Of a stretch of 64,000 bases of DNA, positions 11,163 through 22,345 are shown piece after piece; the stretch's first letter is position 1; the number at the start of each line of letters is the position of its first letter. This stretch comes from Pseudophaeomoniella oleicola (taxonomy: Eukaryota > Ascomycota > Eurotiomycetes > Phaeomoniellales > Phaeomoniellaceae). The DNA is taken from the NCBI GenBank assembly GCA_003868215.1, contig QWDQ01000084.1, forward strand, positions 1 through 64,000, written 5' to 3'. The position numbers and the translations under genes are program-made. The notes under the pieces are model-generated. The model worked only from the letters and a program-made list of their open reading frames with translations. It did no database searches and was not told where the DNA came from.

Positions 11163-12684
11163 ATGGCAGAGGCACCCATTGGTATGCGACAGCTAGCCCA
11201 CCGCTTAACACTGTGAAGCTGACGAGTACACACAGTCCTCGATGGAGGCACTGGGTTCCTCAAGGTCGGCTATGCCGGACAGGTACGTCAAAGAGATACA
11301 ATCTGAGCTCCTGACCCATGCAGCGACTGACAATGCATCTGCAGAACTTCCCAGAACACCAATACCCCTCTATCGTAGGGCGACCCATTCTCCGATCAGA
11401 GGAGCGAGATGGAGACTTCGTGGTTAAAGACATAATGTGCGGAGATGAAGCCGCCGCAGCTCGATCAATGTTACAAATAAGCTACCCTGTAGGTGGACAT
11501 ATGTCGTCGCAACAGCCAGGACTTACTGACCGCGTTGCGCCAGATGGAGAATGGAATCGTTAAGAAATGGGACGACATGCAGCATCTTTGGGACTTCACC
11601 TTCGCTGAGAAGCTCAAGATTGATCCTACAGGTCGAAAGATCCTACTCACAGAACCCCCGATGAACCCTCTCAGGAACCGAGAACAGATGTGCGAAGTGA
11701 TGTTCGAGCGCTACAACTTTGGTGGAGTCTATGTCGCAATCCAAGCCGTGCTTGCGCTATACGCCCAAGGTCTTTCAAGTGGTGTGGTTGTTGATTCTGG
11801 AGATGGTGTCACACACATTGTCCCTGTTTACGAATCAACGGTGCTCAACCACCTTACAAGACGACTCGACGTGGCTGGTCGGGATGTTACGCGCAACTTG
11901 ATTGCCCTTCTCCTACGACGTGGTTATGCTCTCAACAGAACGGCTGATTTCGAAACTGTTCGCCAGATCAAGGAGAAGCTATGCTACGTTTCGTACGACC
12001 TTGCATTGGACCAGAAGCTTTCTGAAGAGACAACGGTTCTTGTGGAATCGTATACTCTCCCCGATGGACGAGTCATCCGTGTCGGTAGTGAACGATTCGA
12101 AGCTCCGGAATGCCTGTTCCAGCCACATCTAGTGGATGTTGAGCAGCCAGGTATTGCCGAATTCTTGTTCAATACCATTCAAGCGGCCGATGTCGACGTG
12201 CGATCCAGCTTGTATAAAGCTGTCGTTCTCAGCGGTGGAAGCAGCATGTATCCAGGTCTTCCATCAAGGTTGGAGAAAGAACTCAAGCAGCTGTGGTTAA
12301 CGAGGGTATTGCAAGGCAACCCCGAAAGATTAAACGTGAGCCTTTTATTATCTTATCACATGAGTATATTACTGACGATACGTCGCAGAAATTCAAAGTC
12401 CGAATCGAAGATCCGCCAAGGAGAAGACATATGGTTTTCTTGGGTGGTGCAGTCCTGGCGAACATCGTAAGTTTTCCATCTCTTCTCTCCTCTCCCACCC
12501 CATTTCAACCTTGAAACTTGCTTCATCTTTTCCCCCCATCATCATCAGCAGCAGCATAGTCAAACTAACCATCCTTTTTCCTTCCAACCAAAAACAGATG
12601 GCCGACAAAGACAACATGTGGATCTCCAAACAAGAATGGGAAGAACAAGGATCCAAAGCTCTGGAGAAATTGGGTCCAAGATAG
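11163..12684 (+). CDS. ARP2: Actin-related protein 2 (Arp2/3 complex)
   Basis: This is the ARP2 subunit of the Arp2/3 complex, which nucleates branched actin at cortical patches and drives endocytosis. Six exons, 11163-11181, 11236-11282, 11345-11488, 11544-12335, 12389-12466 and 12598-12684, give 388 aa. All the hallmarks are present: the phosphate loop [14 protein letters not shown] at the N-terminus, [31 protein letters not shown], the second phosphate loop [10 protein letters not shown] and the C-terminal segment [14 protein letters not shown]. The N-terminal exon carries only six codons plus one base, so automated gene finders may miss it. The last intron (12467-12597) holds a long pyrimidine-rich tract. 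The gene converges with the carrier at 13.5 kb. Confidence 0.95.
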
Positions 12685-13314
12685 ACTATTCTACTACCCG
12701 TGTATCCATCTTGCTATACAAAGGGAAGAAAAAAAAGGATGAGACTGGATGGAGATGAGAGGAATAACTATCCATTCTCTCTCTTCTTCCCAAATAAAAA
12801 ATAAGAACAAAAAACTTAGCGATAAGAATGTCTTTTTCTATTTATTTTTCAACCATCTTTTTTTTCCTTCCTTTCCATTCCTTTCTGTGTCACTTCTTCT
12901 TATAGATTCATGCTCCTACGTTGGCTTGTAGATTGTTTTCTCCCCCTTCCCCCTCCCCATCCCCTCCCTTGAAAAAGGACCTCGTCCATAACTACCCTAT
13001 CTATCCCGTTCTCCTGCCCTTACTCATCAGATCATAACCACTGTATATATATATATGTATATATATCTAGATGTATGTAAAATTCGATCCGTACGAGTTC
13101 GAAGCGATCCAGTAAGGTACAGAACAGATCTGATTGTTTCTCCTTCCCTTTTCTCCCTCCCCAAGAGAAGGTATAGATCTCAAATCACAGTCCCACATAC
13201 ATCATACATAATTATTCAAGTCTGATTTAAGAAGGGAGCGAGCAGAGAAATGTGTATGAATATCAGATATATACAATAGATAATAACAAGTAAAGTAAAA
13301 AAGTCTGAATGGTA

Positions 13315-13345
<31 letters not shown>

Positions 13346-13469
13346 GTAACAACATCATCATCGTCAAGACGGTGTGTCATTTTCTAGAAGCCCTGATTCA
13401 GGAGGTATAAGTTAGCTCTAAAATCTCAAACGCCCAGCCTAGATGATCCGATTTCGGATTCAGGGTCAG
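12685..13469. other. Convergent 3' intergenic region
   Basis: This 785-bp gap between convergent genes holds T-rich and CT-rich tracts around 12840-12970, an alternating TA run near 13042-13065 and the (AAT)10 microsatellite. No gene is visible. Confidence 0.5.
13315..13344. repeat. (AAT)10 microsatellite
   Basis: Ten uninterrupted AAT units lie about 125 bp beyond the stop codon of the minus-strand carrier gene, probably in or near its 3' UTR. Confidence 0.9.
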
Positions 13470-15077
13470 TCAGACATCATCTTCATCTTCCTCCTGCGCA
13501 TCAGATGCCACTTCGTCCGCTTCCCTCCTCCTCGCCTCCTCGCTCATTTCGCGGTAGGTGGCCCAGCTCAACATGACGAAGGCGACGACGATGGCCGCGC
13601 CGCCTACGATTGTTGCTGAACTGAGTGGTTTGCCCGTGATCATCCAGTCGATGATCGCGACGAGGAAGATGGTGAGGAGGGCGGCGACGGAGCTGAGGAC
13701 CGGGCTGGTGAGAGACATCAGCACGAGAAAACTGCCGGAGAAGATGGCATTGGATAGGGTGGAGATGGCGAGGAGCGAAGCTGTTTTGCCGGTAGGGAAT
13801 TCGAACTTTTCAATGCCGGTATAATGGAGAATGGGAAGGGGGATCCAGAGGACGGATAAGGTGAAGACTCCGATTAGGGACCCGAACGTGTTGGCAAATA
13901 TCATTCCACGGCCTGGGGATGTGCCTTCGGGGGGACAGGCAAGTTTTTTATAGAGAACTTCATAGAGACCGTATAGGACAGAACCGACACCTATGATGAG
14001 GTTTCCAAGGGCTCTGTTGCTAACATCGTTGTCCTCAGGAGATGTCTCGCCTTTGGATGCGCCACCAGAATGATTGCCGTGTTTGGGAGCTTTGTCTCCG
14101 TATGCGACGATGAGGACGCCGGCGATGGCGATGGCGACCGAGAGAATCTTATCCCATCGAAGCTTATCGTGAAGCAGAGCGATGGAAAACACGTACGCAA
14201 AGAAGGCAGAGCAATTGTAGATCGCTGTCAGGTCGGAGGGAGAGGTGAGATCCACGGCGACATACCAAGAACCTCCGGCTACAGTAAGAGCACAGGTGAC
14301 GAGTACAGTGGTCTTTAGCATATAAGGAATTGGTGAAACATGTTCCGCGGTAGTAGTAAGATGTAGTTCCTGCGTCCGCACCATCTGGGCCGTAGTTCGC
14401 AGCATGTATTTATGTCGTCGCCAGAACGCCTCCCAAGACAATGCGCGCTTTTGTATCCGGAGTACTAAAAGTTGGAACGGCCATAGGAGAGACCATGACC
14501 CGTGTGTAAGGTACAGCATACAATAAGCCTTATTCCACTTCAGGTCATGTTGGATGTATACTGCTGTCTCGGTCTGGACGACGAACGAAACAAGGCTAAG
14601 GAGTAGGAAGAATGCCGCATACGTGTATTTCTTCCTCGTTTGGCTTCTCGGGTCTACATAGGACGGACTTCGAGAGCGGAAAGTAGACCTGCGCGCTGCA
14701 AAACCAGCTCTGGATCCAGGAATATCGTATGACTGCCGACCGCGCTCTTCGTTTTTCAACAGTGGTTGGTGCGATCTGGCATCGACGGGTCGATGCATGG
14801 GTGGCCGGGGGGACGCCATGTCCTCGTCAAGGTCATCAATGTCAACGTCGCTGTCTTCTACCTCTTCTTCTTGTTTTACACTTGTACTCGAGAGGGTGGG
14901 GATCGCCGCAAGGCGCAGAGGGCTTGGTGAAGGTCGCCGTCTTGAAGGATCTGAAAGGCGAGGCGCAGGAAAAGGGCTATCGGACCCGGCAGGGGTGAGA
15001 ATGGCTTCTGATGAAGTATCAGAGCTTGCGCTGACGTGAACAATGTCTGGCGACCGGTGTGAACGTGGGGTGGTCAT
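13470..15077 (-). CDS. 10-TM DMT-superfamily carrier (EamA / SLC35F-like)
   Basis: This single exon encodes 535 aa. The first 150 residues are a Ser/Pro- and acid-rich soluble tail (acidic patch EEEVEDSDVDIDDLDED). Ten hydrophobic segments follow, at about residues 155-177, 188-210, 256-280, 288-308, 314-331, 360-380, 400-423, 437-460, 463-485 and 492-512, arranged as two five-helix halves. This is the fold of drug/metabolite transporters. The TAIYNCSAFFAYVFS and IAIAGVLIVAYGD segments match the vacuolar-membrane/SLC35F type, related to yeast YML018C and THI74. Another acidic tail (EEEARR to EEDEDDV) closes the protein. It is probably an endomembrane or vacuolar carrier; the substrate is unknown. 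Confidence 0.85.
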   Translation of the reverse strand: MTTPRSHRSPDIVHVSASSDTSSEAILTPAGSDSPFPAPRLSDPSRRRPSPSPLRLAAIPTLSSTSVKQEEEVEDSDVDIDDLDEDMASPRPPMHRPVDARSHQPLLKNEERGRQSYDIPGSRAGFAARRSTFRSRSPSYVDPRSQTRKKYTYAAFFLLLSLVSFVVQTETAVYIQHDLKWNKAYCMLYLTHGSWSLLWPFQLLVLRIQKRALSWEAFWRRHKYMLRTTAQMVRTQELHLTTTAEHVSPIPYMLKTTVLVTCALTVAGGSWYVAVDLTSPSDLTAIYNCSAFFAYVFSIALLHDKLRWDKILSVAIAIAGVLIVAYGDKAPKHGNHSGGASKGETSPEDNDVSNRALGNLIIGVGSVLYGLYEVLYKKLACPPEGTSPGRGMIFANTFGSLIGVFTLSVLWIPLPILHYTGIEKFEFPTGKTASLLAISTLSNAIFSGSFLVLMSLTSPVLSSVAALLTIFLVAIIDWMITGKPLSSATIVGGAAIVVAFVMLSWATYREMSEEARRREADEVASDAQEEDEDDV

Positions 15078-15917
15078 CCATGCGGATCAGAGCGTTGTTG
15101 AGATCGAAGCCAAAGGCACAACCACCACGGTCTGGATCATGTGGCTGCTCGGGTCCACCTGATAAGCGATACGATCTTGCTTACCTACTCTTTCTGGTTA
15201 ATTCAACGCAAGTATCATCAAAGGCCTGTACTCACGAGCCGTCTCGAAATAAACAGAAAGCAAGGGAGGATGTTGTGGGCGATCTTTAGTGTTGGAGAGT
15301 ACAGATGCTGCTAGGGGAGATTTGCATGCCTCACAATACAAAGTTGGCGAATTACTTACGTAGCCGCCCCCAAAGGACCCCTCACGATTAAGAGATCATG
15401 TAATTACGGGAATGGCCCAGCTTACGGCGATCAAAAGGCACAGGTAAGTCATGATTTGAGATTCTGGCTACAAACACCCTGGTCTGAGGATCTTGGTCTC
15501 TATATTCATCTTCATTTGGCTATATGTTCACGGCCTACTAGGAGGCCGATAATAAGAGGGGTTATACATTAAGCAATATGACTATATGCACGACGAGTAA
15601 ATGCGCCTTTCGCTGATGCATCTAGATGGCTTGCCTGCCATATCACACTTCCGAAGACAATGGAAGGATAATGAAATGAATGCTCATGCCAGATGCTCGC
15701 TCCATGGGTATCGCTAGGTTGTAAAGGTCTAGAGAAAATTTGAATGTACAATGATGTTGCAACCGAACCAATGTCGTGTCCGGTAAAATGATGGCAGTCA
15801 GCATACTGGATGCCTTGTCCCAGTAGTCGCATAGATACCCGAATAAGATGTCGGAAATAGCACGATAGATGAAGATTCGACGGGAAGAATGCGAGAAGAA
15901 TGGGAATGGGAGATTCG
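15078..15917. other. Intergenic region between LIM gene and carrier
   Basis: This 840-bp gap lies between two minus-strand genes and should hold the LIM gene's 3' UTR and the carrier's promoter. No gene or repeat is clear. Confidence 0.45.
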
Positions 15918-18405
15918 TCAGATCATGTTCATCAACTTCGTAGTTCTCCGCTCTGGAAATCTCCTTCCACCGCCGGGCATGAGTCCACCAGCTGGCATAC
16001 CCATGCCAGGCGCTAGAAGACCGTTGGCCCTGTTGATGGTCGCAGCCCTGCTCGATCCATTTCGGGAATTTGCCCTCGTATGTTGCCCATTGGGACTCTG
16101 TCTCTGGGTGCTTAGGCCTGCAGCCACAAATGCATCACGCTCACAGAAGATCCTTCCACCAAAGACAAAAAAGTCTTCGTTCAACATGACCTTGCAAGTG
16201 TCGCATGTGAAGCAAGCAGGATGGAACTTGTTCGGACCCGTGGCTTTTCCACCAGCGTTGCCTGTATCGGCTTCGAGGAATTGTCCCTCTATTCCGTCAC
16301 CGCAGCAGCTGCATAGTGATCCATTGGCTTCGTGGTAATGTTTGGCACAATAGGGGGAATTGTTCAAAACATAGAAGTCCGCAGTCGCAAATGGAGACCG
16401 GCAGTCGTGACATACGAAACATGCCTTGTGATATCGCCCTGTCAGACGTCCGTCGGCGGATGAGACAGACTTCTCATTGGCCATGATCAGGTTGGAGCAA
16501 CCACGGCACGTTCCCTTTGTAGTCCCACTACGTGTGGGCGGGCGCCGTATTGGATCAGTCGATTGCCGGAGCATGACTGGCGGAGTGGGTGGCACTCGAG
16601 GCATTGGCGACAGACGCCCCTTTTGAAAAAGAGGATCTGTTGGTGAATCTGCTCCTGGAGTCCAACTGATCGTAGGGACAGGAGGAACAGGAGGAATCTC
16701 GTCCGACAATTCCTTCGCGTGAGCTGTATCACCTCGACGCGGGGGCGAGTAGCCAAGAGAAGCATCCGTTGGTGCTGTAGATACCTCGGATCCATTTGAA
16801 GATGCAGAATCTGAGGTGTTATGGTACGGATTCCCAATGTCGAGATCATCGGCAAAATTTGATCCATAGATCGTTGGTGCGATGGCGGAATCATACGTGA
16901 CAGCTCTGGTCGAAGTTGGTCGACTGGAGTTCCGAGGCGGATATCTTCCGGAGGACTGTGCTGGGACTCCTGAAGGTCTGTACGGTTGGTAGCCATTACC
17001 AGACGGAATTTCGCTTGGTGGCAGACTATTTTTAGTGGACATGGTCGGTCGCCGCGGCCTTGCTGGAGATGGTTCCGAGGGCCTGCGGTTCGGGCCATCA
17101 ATCGTCGCCCTTGACTCGTTCCGAAGAGGGAACGTCTGAGACCTCGTCGGGGATGGTGCTGGTAGCTCAACTGTCCTGCTTCGTGATTCAAATTCCGCGT
17201 CGGCTAGAGGAGGTGGCCGCCGCATAGATCCTTTCTTGTCGTTGCCAGTCCCAGTATTAGGTAGTTGCGGTTCTCGCAATGCCTCTGACAGGGGCGTCTG
17301 CGGCTTTTCTTCCACTGCCGGAGAATCGACGATGTTTTGGGGTGAGACAGCGTAGGGATTCATTTGCGCATATGGAGAGACCTCCTGACCCAACCCCCCA
17401 TAACCACCAACACGCTCAGGTCGGCTGCCGCGATCGTTTTCAGATTCTCTAGAGCGAACAGTGTCACCCTCTGCAGCATTCCCAAGGAGCGATCGTATTT
17501 GTGGGCCAAGGAAAGGCAACGCAGGTATCGGTGGCAGCTCGTCATCAGCCTTTGCAGCACTGCTCATATTACTTGCGACAGACGGCCGCCTTCTATTGCT
17601 CCCTGCCGTGGCAGGCCGCGGTATGGGGTCCGAATTGCTTGCAAGAGTCGTGCTGCGACTCCGAACGCCAGGGCTCGATATCGATTGCCCTCTTGAACGA
17701 GAAAATGAAGCTGCCCTACTGCTCGGCCGGCTGCTTGAGCTCGACTTTGGCGCCTTCAGTTCCCCATTCAAAGCCGCCATCAAACCTCGGGTATCTGAGA
17801 CCGGAGTTCCTGAGCGCGAGGATGCTGTTGGGAACGGCGGAAAGGCACAGTCAAGATTTGCAAACTCAGGAGATGGTGGAGATGGTGGCCTTGGTGAGAG
17901 CATGCTTCTTTGCGTTTGGCGGTAAGACCTTCGCGTATCGGACGACGGTGTTAGGGGTGTCAATGACTGTGGATGGGAGCGACCTTTGATTGGCACAATA
18001 TCGTTTGGTCGCAGAAAAGGGCGATCTATGGTCACTCGTCAGCCATTTCGTTCGCACACAAGACCTATAGCGCGTCATCCTCCACGTACTTGCAAGCGAC
18101 GGGTCAATTCGCGGCGGAGGCCCAGGCCGTCCGGGCTTTAGAAAACCACCAGCATTCTTGTCGCTGCCGTTATATACCGGGACTTCAATGTTCTGTGGTG
18201 GTAGTGGTGGCTCTGGTAATGGTGGAAATTCTGTTCAAGCGTCAGTCCAGAGTTTGAAAACTGAAGCTTGCGATCTGAGTTGCATACCTTCGAGGACGGC
18301 ATTGCATACATGCTCTCCCATCAGCGATATTTGAATCTGCGAACCGCAATCGGAACATTTGACAGTAGGCAGGAGAGCTCCGTATGCTGTGTCTCGGCTC
18401 GCCAT
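15918..18405 (-). CDS. LIM-domain protein, paxillin/Pxl1-like
   Basis: Three exons, 18405-18288, 18230-18090 and 18025-15918, give 788 aa. The N-terminus holds a small Cys/His cluster (KCSDCG, then GEHVC; residues about 16-35), then Pro-rich sequence ending in PPPRIDPSLANRPFLRP, then about 480 residues of Ser/Pro-rich disorder. Two LIM zinc fingers follow at about residues 590-720. The first runs from CRGCSNLI through HKACFVCHDC to YCAKHY; the second runs from CSCCGDG through HPACFTCDTC to FCERD. The architecture (long disordered scaffold, C-terminal LIM pair) matches fungal paxillin-like proteins that act at sites of polarised growth and septation, in yeast Pxl1. The function here is inferred from domain order. 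The PRVPPTPPV-type motifs could be SH3 ligands. Confidence 0.88.
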
Positions 18406-21400
18406 GATGTGTTCGAATCAATCTTCAGTGAATGGCTCGGTCGCTGTGCGACGCTGTAGTTTTGTTCAATCCCTCATCCGACCAACTACCAGTAAACAAC
18501 TCCCCTCGAGGGCCAATTTGATGAGAGGCGCCTCCTGAGCCTACTGAGCGTGATAGACCAGATAGAAATCCTCCAGAAGGAATAGTCGCTGATTTGCGCC
18601 AGATCCAACGATCGCGACGTACCAATGGCAATGTCAAAATATGCGTTTTCCTGGGTTATATCAAGCGGTGACCCTTCTCTACGTCGACATGGCTTAAAGG
18701 GGAGAGTTTGTTTGGTCGGGCGGGAAATTGAGGCTTTGGGGCTCTAGGATAGAAAGAGTATGGTGCCGCAGACGTCAATCTGCGGCCCCTTCAAACCGAT
18801 AACGTCCAGACCAATTAGCCGCTCGTGGGTCCTCTAGGGTATAATTGGAATGCTTAAAGACAGTCGGTTCCTGATTATTAGGGGTCCTTCTTGTTATGCC
18901 TTGAGTGACCAGAATTCCTTCATTCCTTCAACCCAGGCTAAGGCGTGTCTTAGCGGTATGTGATGATGCCGATATCACGTTACGGTCGCCGGTCCTGTTG
19001 AGGCTATTCACAGTGGAATAGCCATGTTTGTTGACTATATACTCTGTAGGTTGTTGAGAAGTGTTTCATTGATGTCGTGGTTCACCTCTACTCCTGGCAC
19101 CTCTACTGTATTACCTCTATGTTAGCTACTATACAAGCTACCTGAGGTACCCAAGGTACTTCACATTTGGCGACAAGACTAAAACACTCTAGGGACTTGA
19201 AGTGGCCTCCCCCGGTGCTTCTCGGCGATTTCTTTTGTCTTGAGACCTTGCACTTACTGCCTACGTAGTACATAGGGTATACTTGTAGTGGGCGTAAAAG
19301 CAACGTCCCTGCTCTTACCTGGAACCACTTTTACCCGGCACCTTTGCAATTAGAGAGAAGAGGTGTCCCTGGTTGATCCCATTTTACTATCTGTTTCTTC
19401 TTCCCTCCATGTTCTTGCAATCACAAAGCCTAGTGTTGCTTATGCAAGATTGTTAATAATTTCAACAGAGGGTGGAAGAAAAGGGGATCAGCATCAGATC
19501 ATTAGAAGCAACTCACTCACCAGAAGTGTTATGATCAACATGTCCTGTAGGATCGTGTCAGGGTTCTGTTCGTTTTGCCCTTACTTAGCACAGACATAGC
19601 GGGCGTATCGCGCACATATGGGTGGGTGTTTGGTGTCAACTACGGAGCACTCTGCAGCAACAATAGTCCCAAAGGACCTTAACGCGCCTCGTCAGACCGT
19701 CTCTTGTCTTGTGCGACCTGAGATGTTTCAATTCAGACTCACTGTCCACGACAGCTTCAAGGATATCGTGGCTAATGTAACATCGTTGATCTGGGTGTAA
19801 GGTAGTCCCGTTTCAAGTCCTAGGCGCCAATGCACTTGGCAGCCTACAATTGACGTACTCTGGATAGAGCAAACCAGTTGGCTTTGCTCCTCTCCTCACC
19901 GCCATCATTGTATGATTCAAGCATTGGTATAACTGGATATCTCTTTCCAAACCAATCTGCCAGCACCAGCAGAAAGGCTGTCCTTTGGACTCCTGCATCG
20001 CTCATTGTTGACCTTGCTCTGATACTCGTGAATCTTCTCCCAAGACTAGTATGACTCTTTTCACGACTCCCTCCGTTGTCTATGGATAGGGCTTCAAACA
20101 GTCTCTGGTGATGCTTATGTCTCTTGCTTGCTACCTAGGTACTAGGCACTCTAGTGGGAGATCAATCATAACAAAGTCATCAACACTTCTCAATCTCTGA
20201 GAAACCATTCTTGGGAGATGGGGCTCATGGAACTCATGATACTCAGTAGAGTCTAGCATGTCAATAATAACCTCCTCATCTCCCAAAAGACCAAGGCTAG
20301 GTCCTTCCAGCCAAGCCGCTTCGGTATTCGCCTCAAGGAGAAGCACGTAAGTTATCACCCCTAACGCATTCCTTAGTCCAGTAGAACAATTCTTAGCGTC
20401 TTCGTTTGCGAATGTTAGGTAATTACAGAGTACATAGTAAGCTCTCCATCTTCCTTTCTAGGCTCTTGATCGTCAGGGGCAGCAGTAGTATCGTAGTAGA
20501 TTCCAGTGCTTTTGCAACCAGGAGAGTCACTTACTCACTACGTACAGAGTACTGCTGCCAAAAGATACCGCATCTTTTCCTCGGCAATTACGTTATCTGT
20601 CATGTCAGGATCCGAGGTCTTGAAGTCTCAAGTTGAGCCAAGATGCCCACATGTTTGGATTCGCCGTTATGTCTCTAGGGCTTTGCGTGTTCGCTATATC
20701 CCGGTAAATCCTCTATAGATCATTGACTGGTATCTTAGGCACCTTAGAGCAATGATGTCTAGAATCCTTAGGCTTGTGAAGTATTGCGATTGCAGGGTTC
20801 TACTTCACTGCACTTCTGAAGTTGCAGTCTCACCCTGTCTTTTCGAGCTTCACCGCTAGATCGTCACTGTATCTTGTACAAGGTGTACACATTCGCCTGA
20901 CACTGAGCTAGAATAATCCGTGAAATACCCTACAGCTTTGACCCCTCATGCAACCTGATCCTCCACAACTTGGATAGGCTCTCCAGCTATCGTAACAGTG
21001 CACTGGCAGCAATTGAACTCGTTCCCCAGAAGTTGCAGTAAACGTTACGCCATGGCCCGTTTCGAAATGCTAGTTCTTAGTTTTTCAATATCCCTCGGGA
21101 TTCTCTATCGCTTATCTCGCGGAAAGATATGTTGTCAATACCAACTGACCTCGGTGCACGTTCACTGACCGCCATTTTCTAGGCCGAAGCACGACGCATC
21201 TAATGTACCCACTCAGCATTTGGCTTGTGCAGCATTTGAGATAGTCAAGAATGATTCACACAACCCACTCACCGCTTAAGCAGATCCGTATGCATACCTT
21301 GGGTAGGTAGGTAGGTTCCTGGTAGGCATTCGTATTGAGGCAAGATGCCCCTACATTGCATAGGCGGTATCGTTTTCCTTTCTTCACCTCCTCCACCTCT

Positions 21401-22345
21401 AAAGGCCCAATATCCCTGGTTCCGCAGGTTCGATTTCATTTGCTCCTCGGGACACAACATCTGTGCAATATTGCAAGAAATGTGTGTACAAATGACGGTC
21501 TATTCGAATGTGAACTCGCTATAAAACTGATGCATCAAGTGTTCGAGGAGGACCTTGAACTCCTCCTTTGGACATTGAACTGACAGAACATCTTACTGAT
21601 TAGTATGGAATCTGATCCTACAGAATATCCGAAAACCGCCTATTGACCCCAGTAGACAGGACAAATCATGGAGGAGGGGTAATAGTTGCTATGTGCTGAT
21701 TGCGGGGACCCCCATACTCCATACACTTTAGATACTCTTTCCACCCCATACGGAGAAACGGGCAGTATGATCTGGGCTCGGCGACTGCAATACCGTGGGC
21801 ACCCGAGATGTTGCGTGTGGAGAAGAACTGCGCCATATACGAGTGGGTACATCGTCCTGTTGTAACCTTCACATGTTGGACCACCTTTTCGTCCAGTATA
21901 AGACTTCCGAATCTCCTTACCTTTTCCTTGATCTCTTTTCTCTCCTCTTCTCTAATCCCTATACCACCACTGAATACCTCTAGAATCACAGCTCTTGCCT
22001 GATCGTGGTCCTGATCGTGCAGTGACAACTGCTTCAACCTTTCTCTCTTTCACGGGAACCACGGGTCACTCAGCGAGAGTGATCCTCAAACCGCCAAGAC
22101 GTTCTCCAACCTACTTCCAAGGTAAGAAAGACAAGTTTCACTTCTTAATGGCTCTCTGCTGCAGAAGATCAGAAACAAGTCAAACGTCGAGGCTGATAAT
22201 GTCATCTACAGCTGTCATCACCCCTTCAACACCGGCCGTCGTTCCGCAGCTCGTGCTGGGGCGTCGGACGCACCCTTCACCAGATAGATAGTCAAACTTC
22301 TTTCACATACGTGATAATTGCTCTATCTTGATATTGCCTGCGACC
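18406..22345. other. 3.9-kb interval between LIM gene and INO1
   Basis: The two flanking genes start at opposite ends of this interval, so it contains both promoters. I found no frame longer than about 125 codons and none with recognisable homology. Short ACCTAGGT-type palindromes recur (around 19140, 20133 and 21300). A TTCACATG sequence, matching the core of the Ino2/Ino4 binding site, is at 21868-21875. CT-rich sequence at 21890-22000 looks like a fungal core promoter. A possible 5' UTR intron of INO1 is at 22122-22211. I see no transposon protein; a decayed repeat cannot be excluded. Confidence 0.45.
21868..21875 (+). promoter_or_regulatory. Possible inositol-responsive element core
   Basis: TTCACATG matches the core of the yeast UAS-INO consensus (WYTTCAYRTGS), but the flanking W and S positions do not match. 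It lies about 470 bp upstream of the INO1 start. An eight-base match by chance is quite possible, so this is only a candidate. Confidence 0.2.

Noticed and set aside
15889-16338. Plus-strand frame overlapping the LIM-domain exon
   Set aside because: It is an antisense shadow of the LIM coding sequence.
18406-22345. Search for mobile-element proteins in the long INO1 upstream interval
   Set aside because: Short frames are present but none shows a transposase, polymerase or other element motif that I can recognise, so no element is called.
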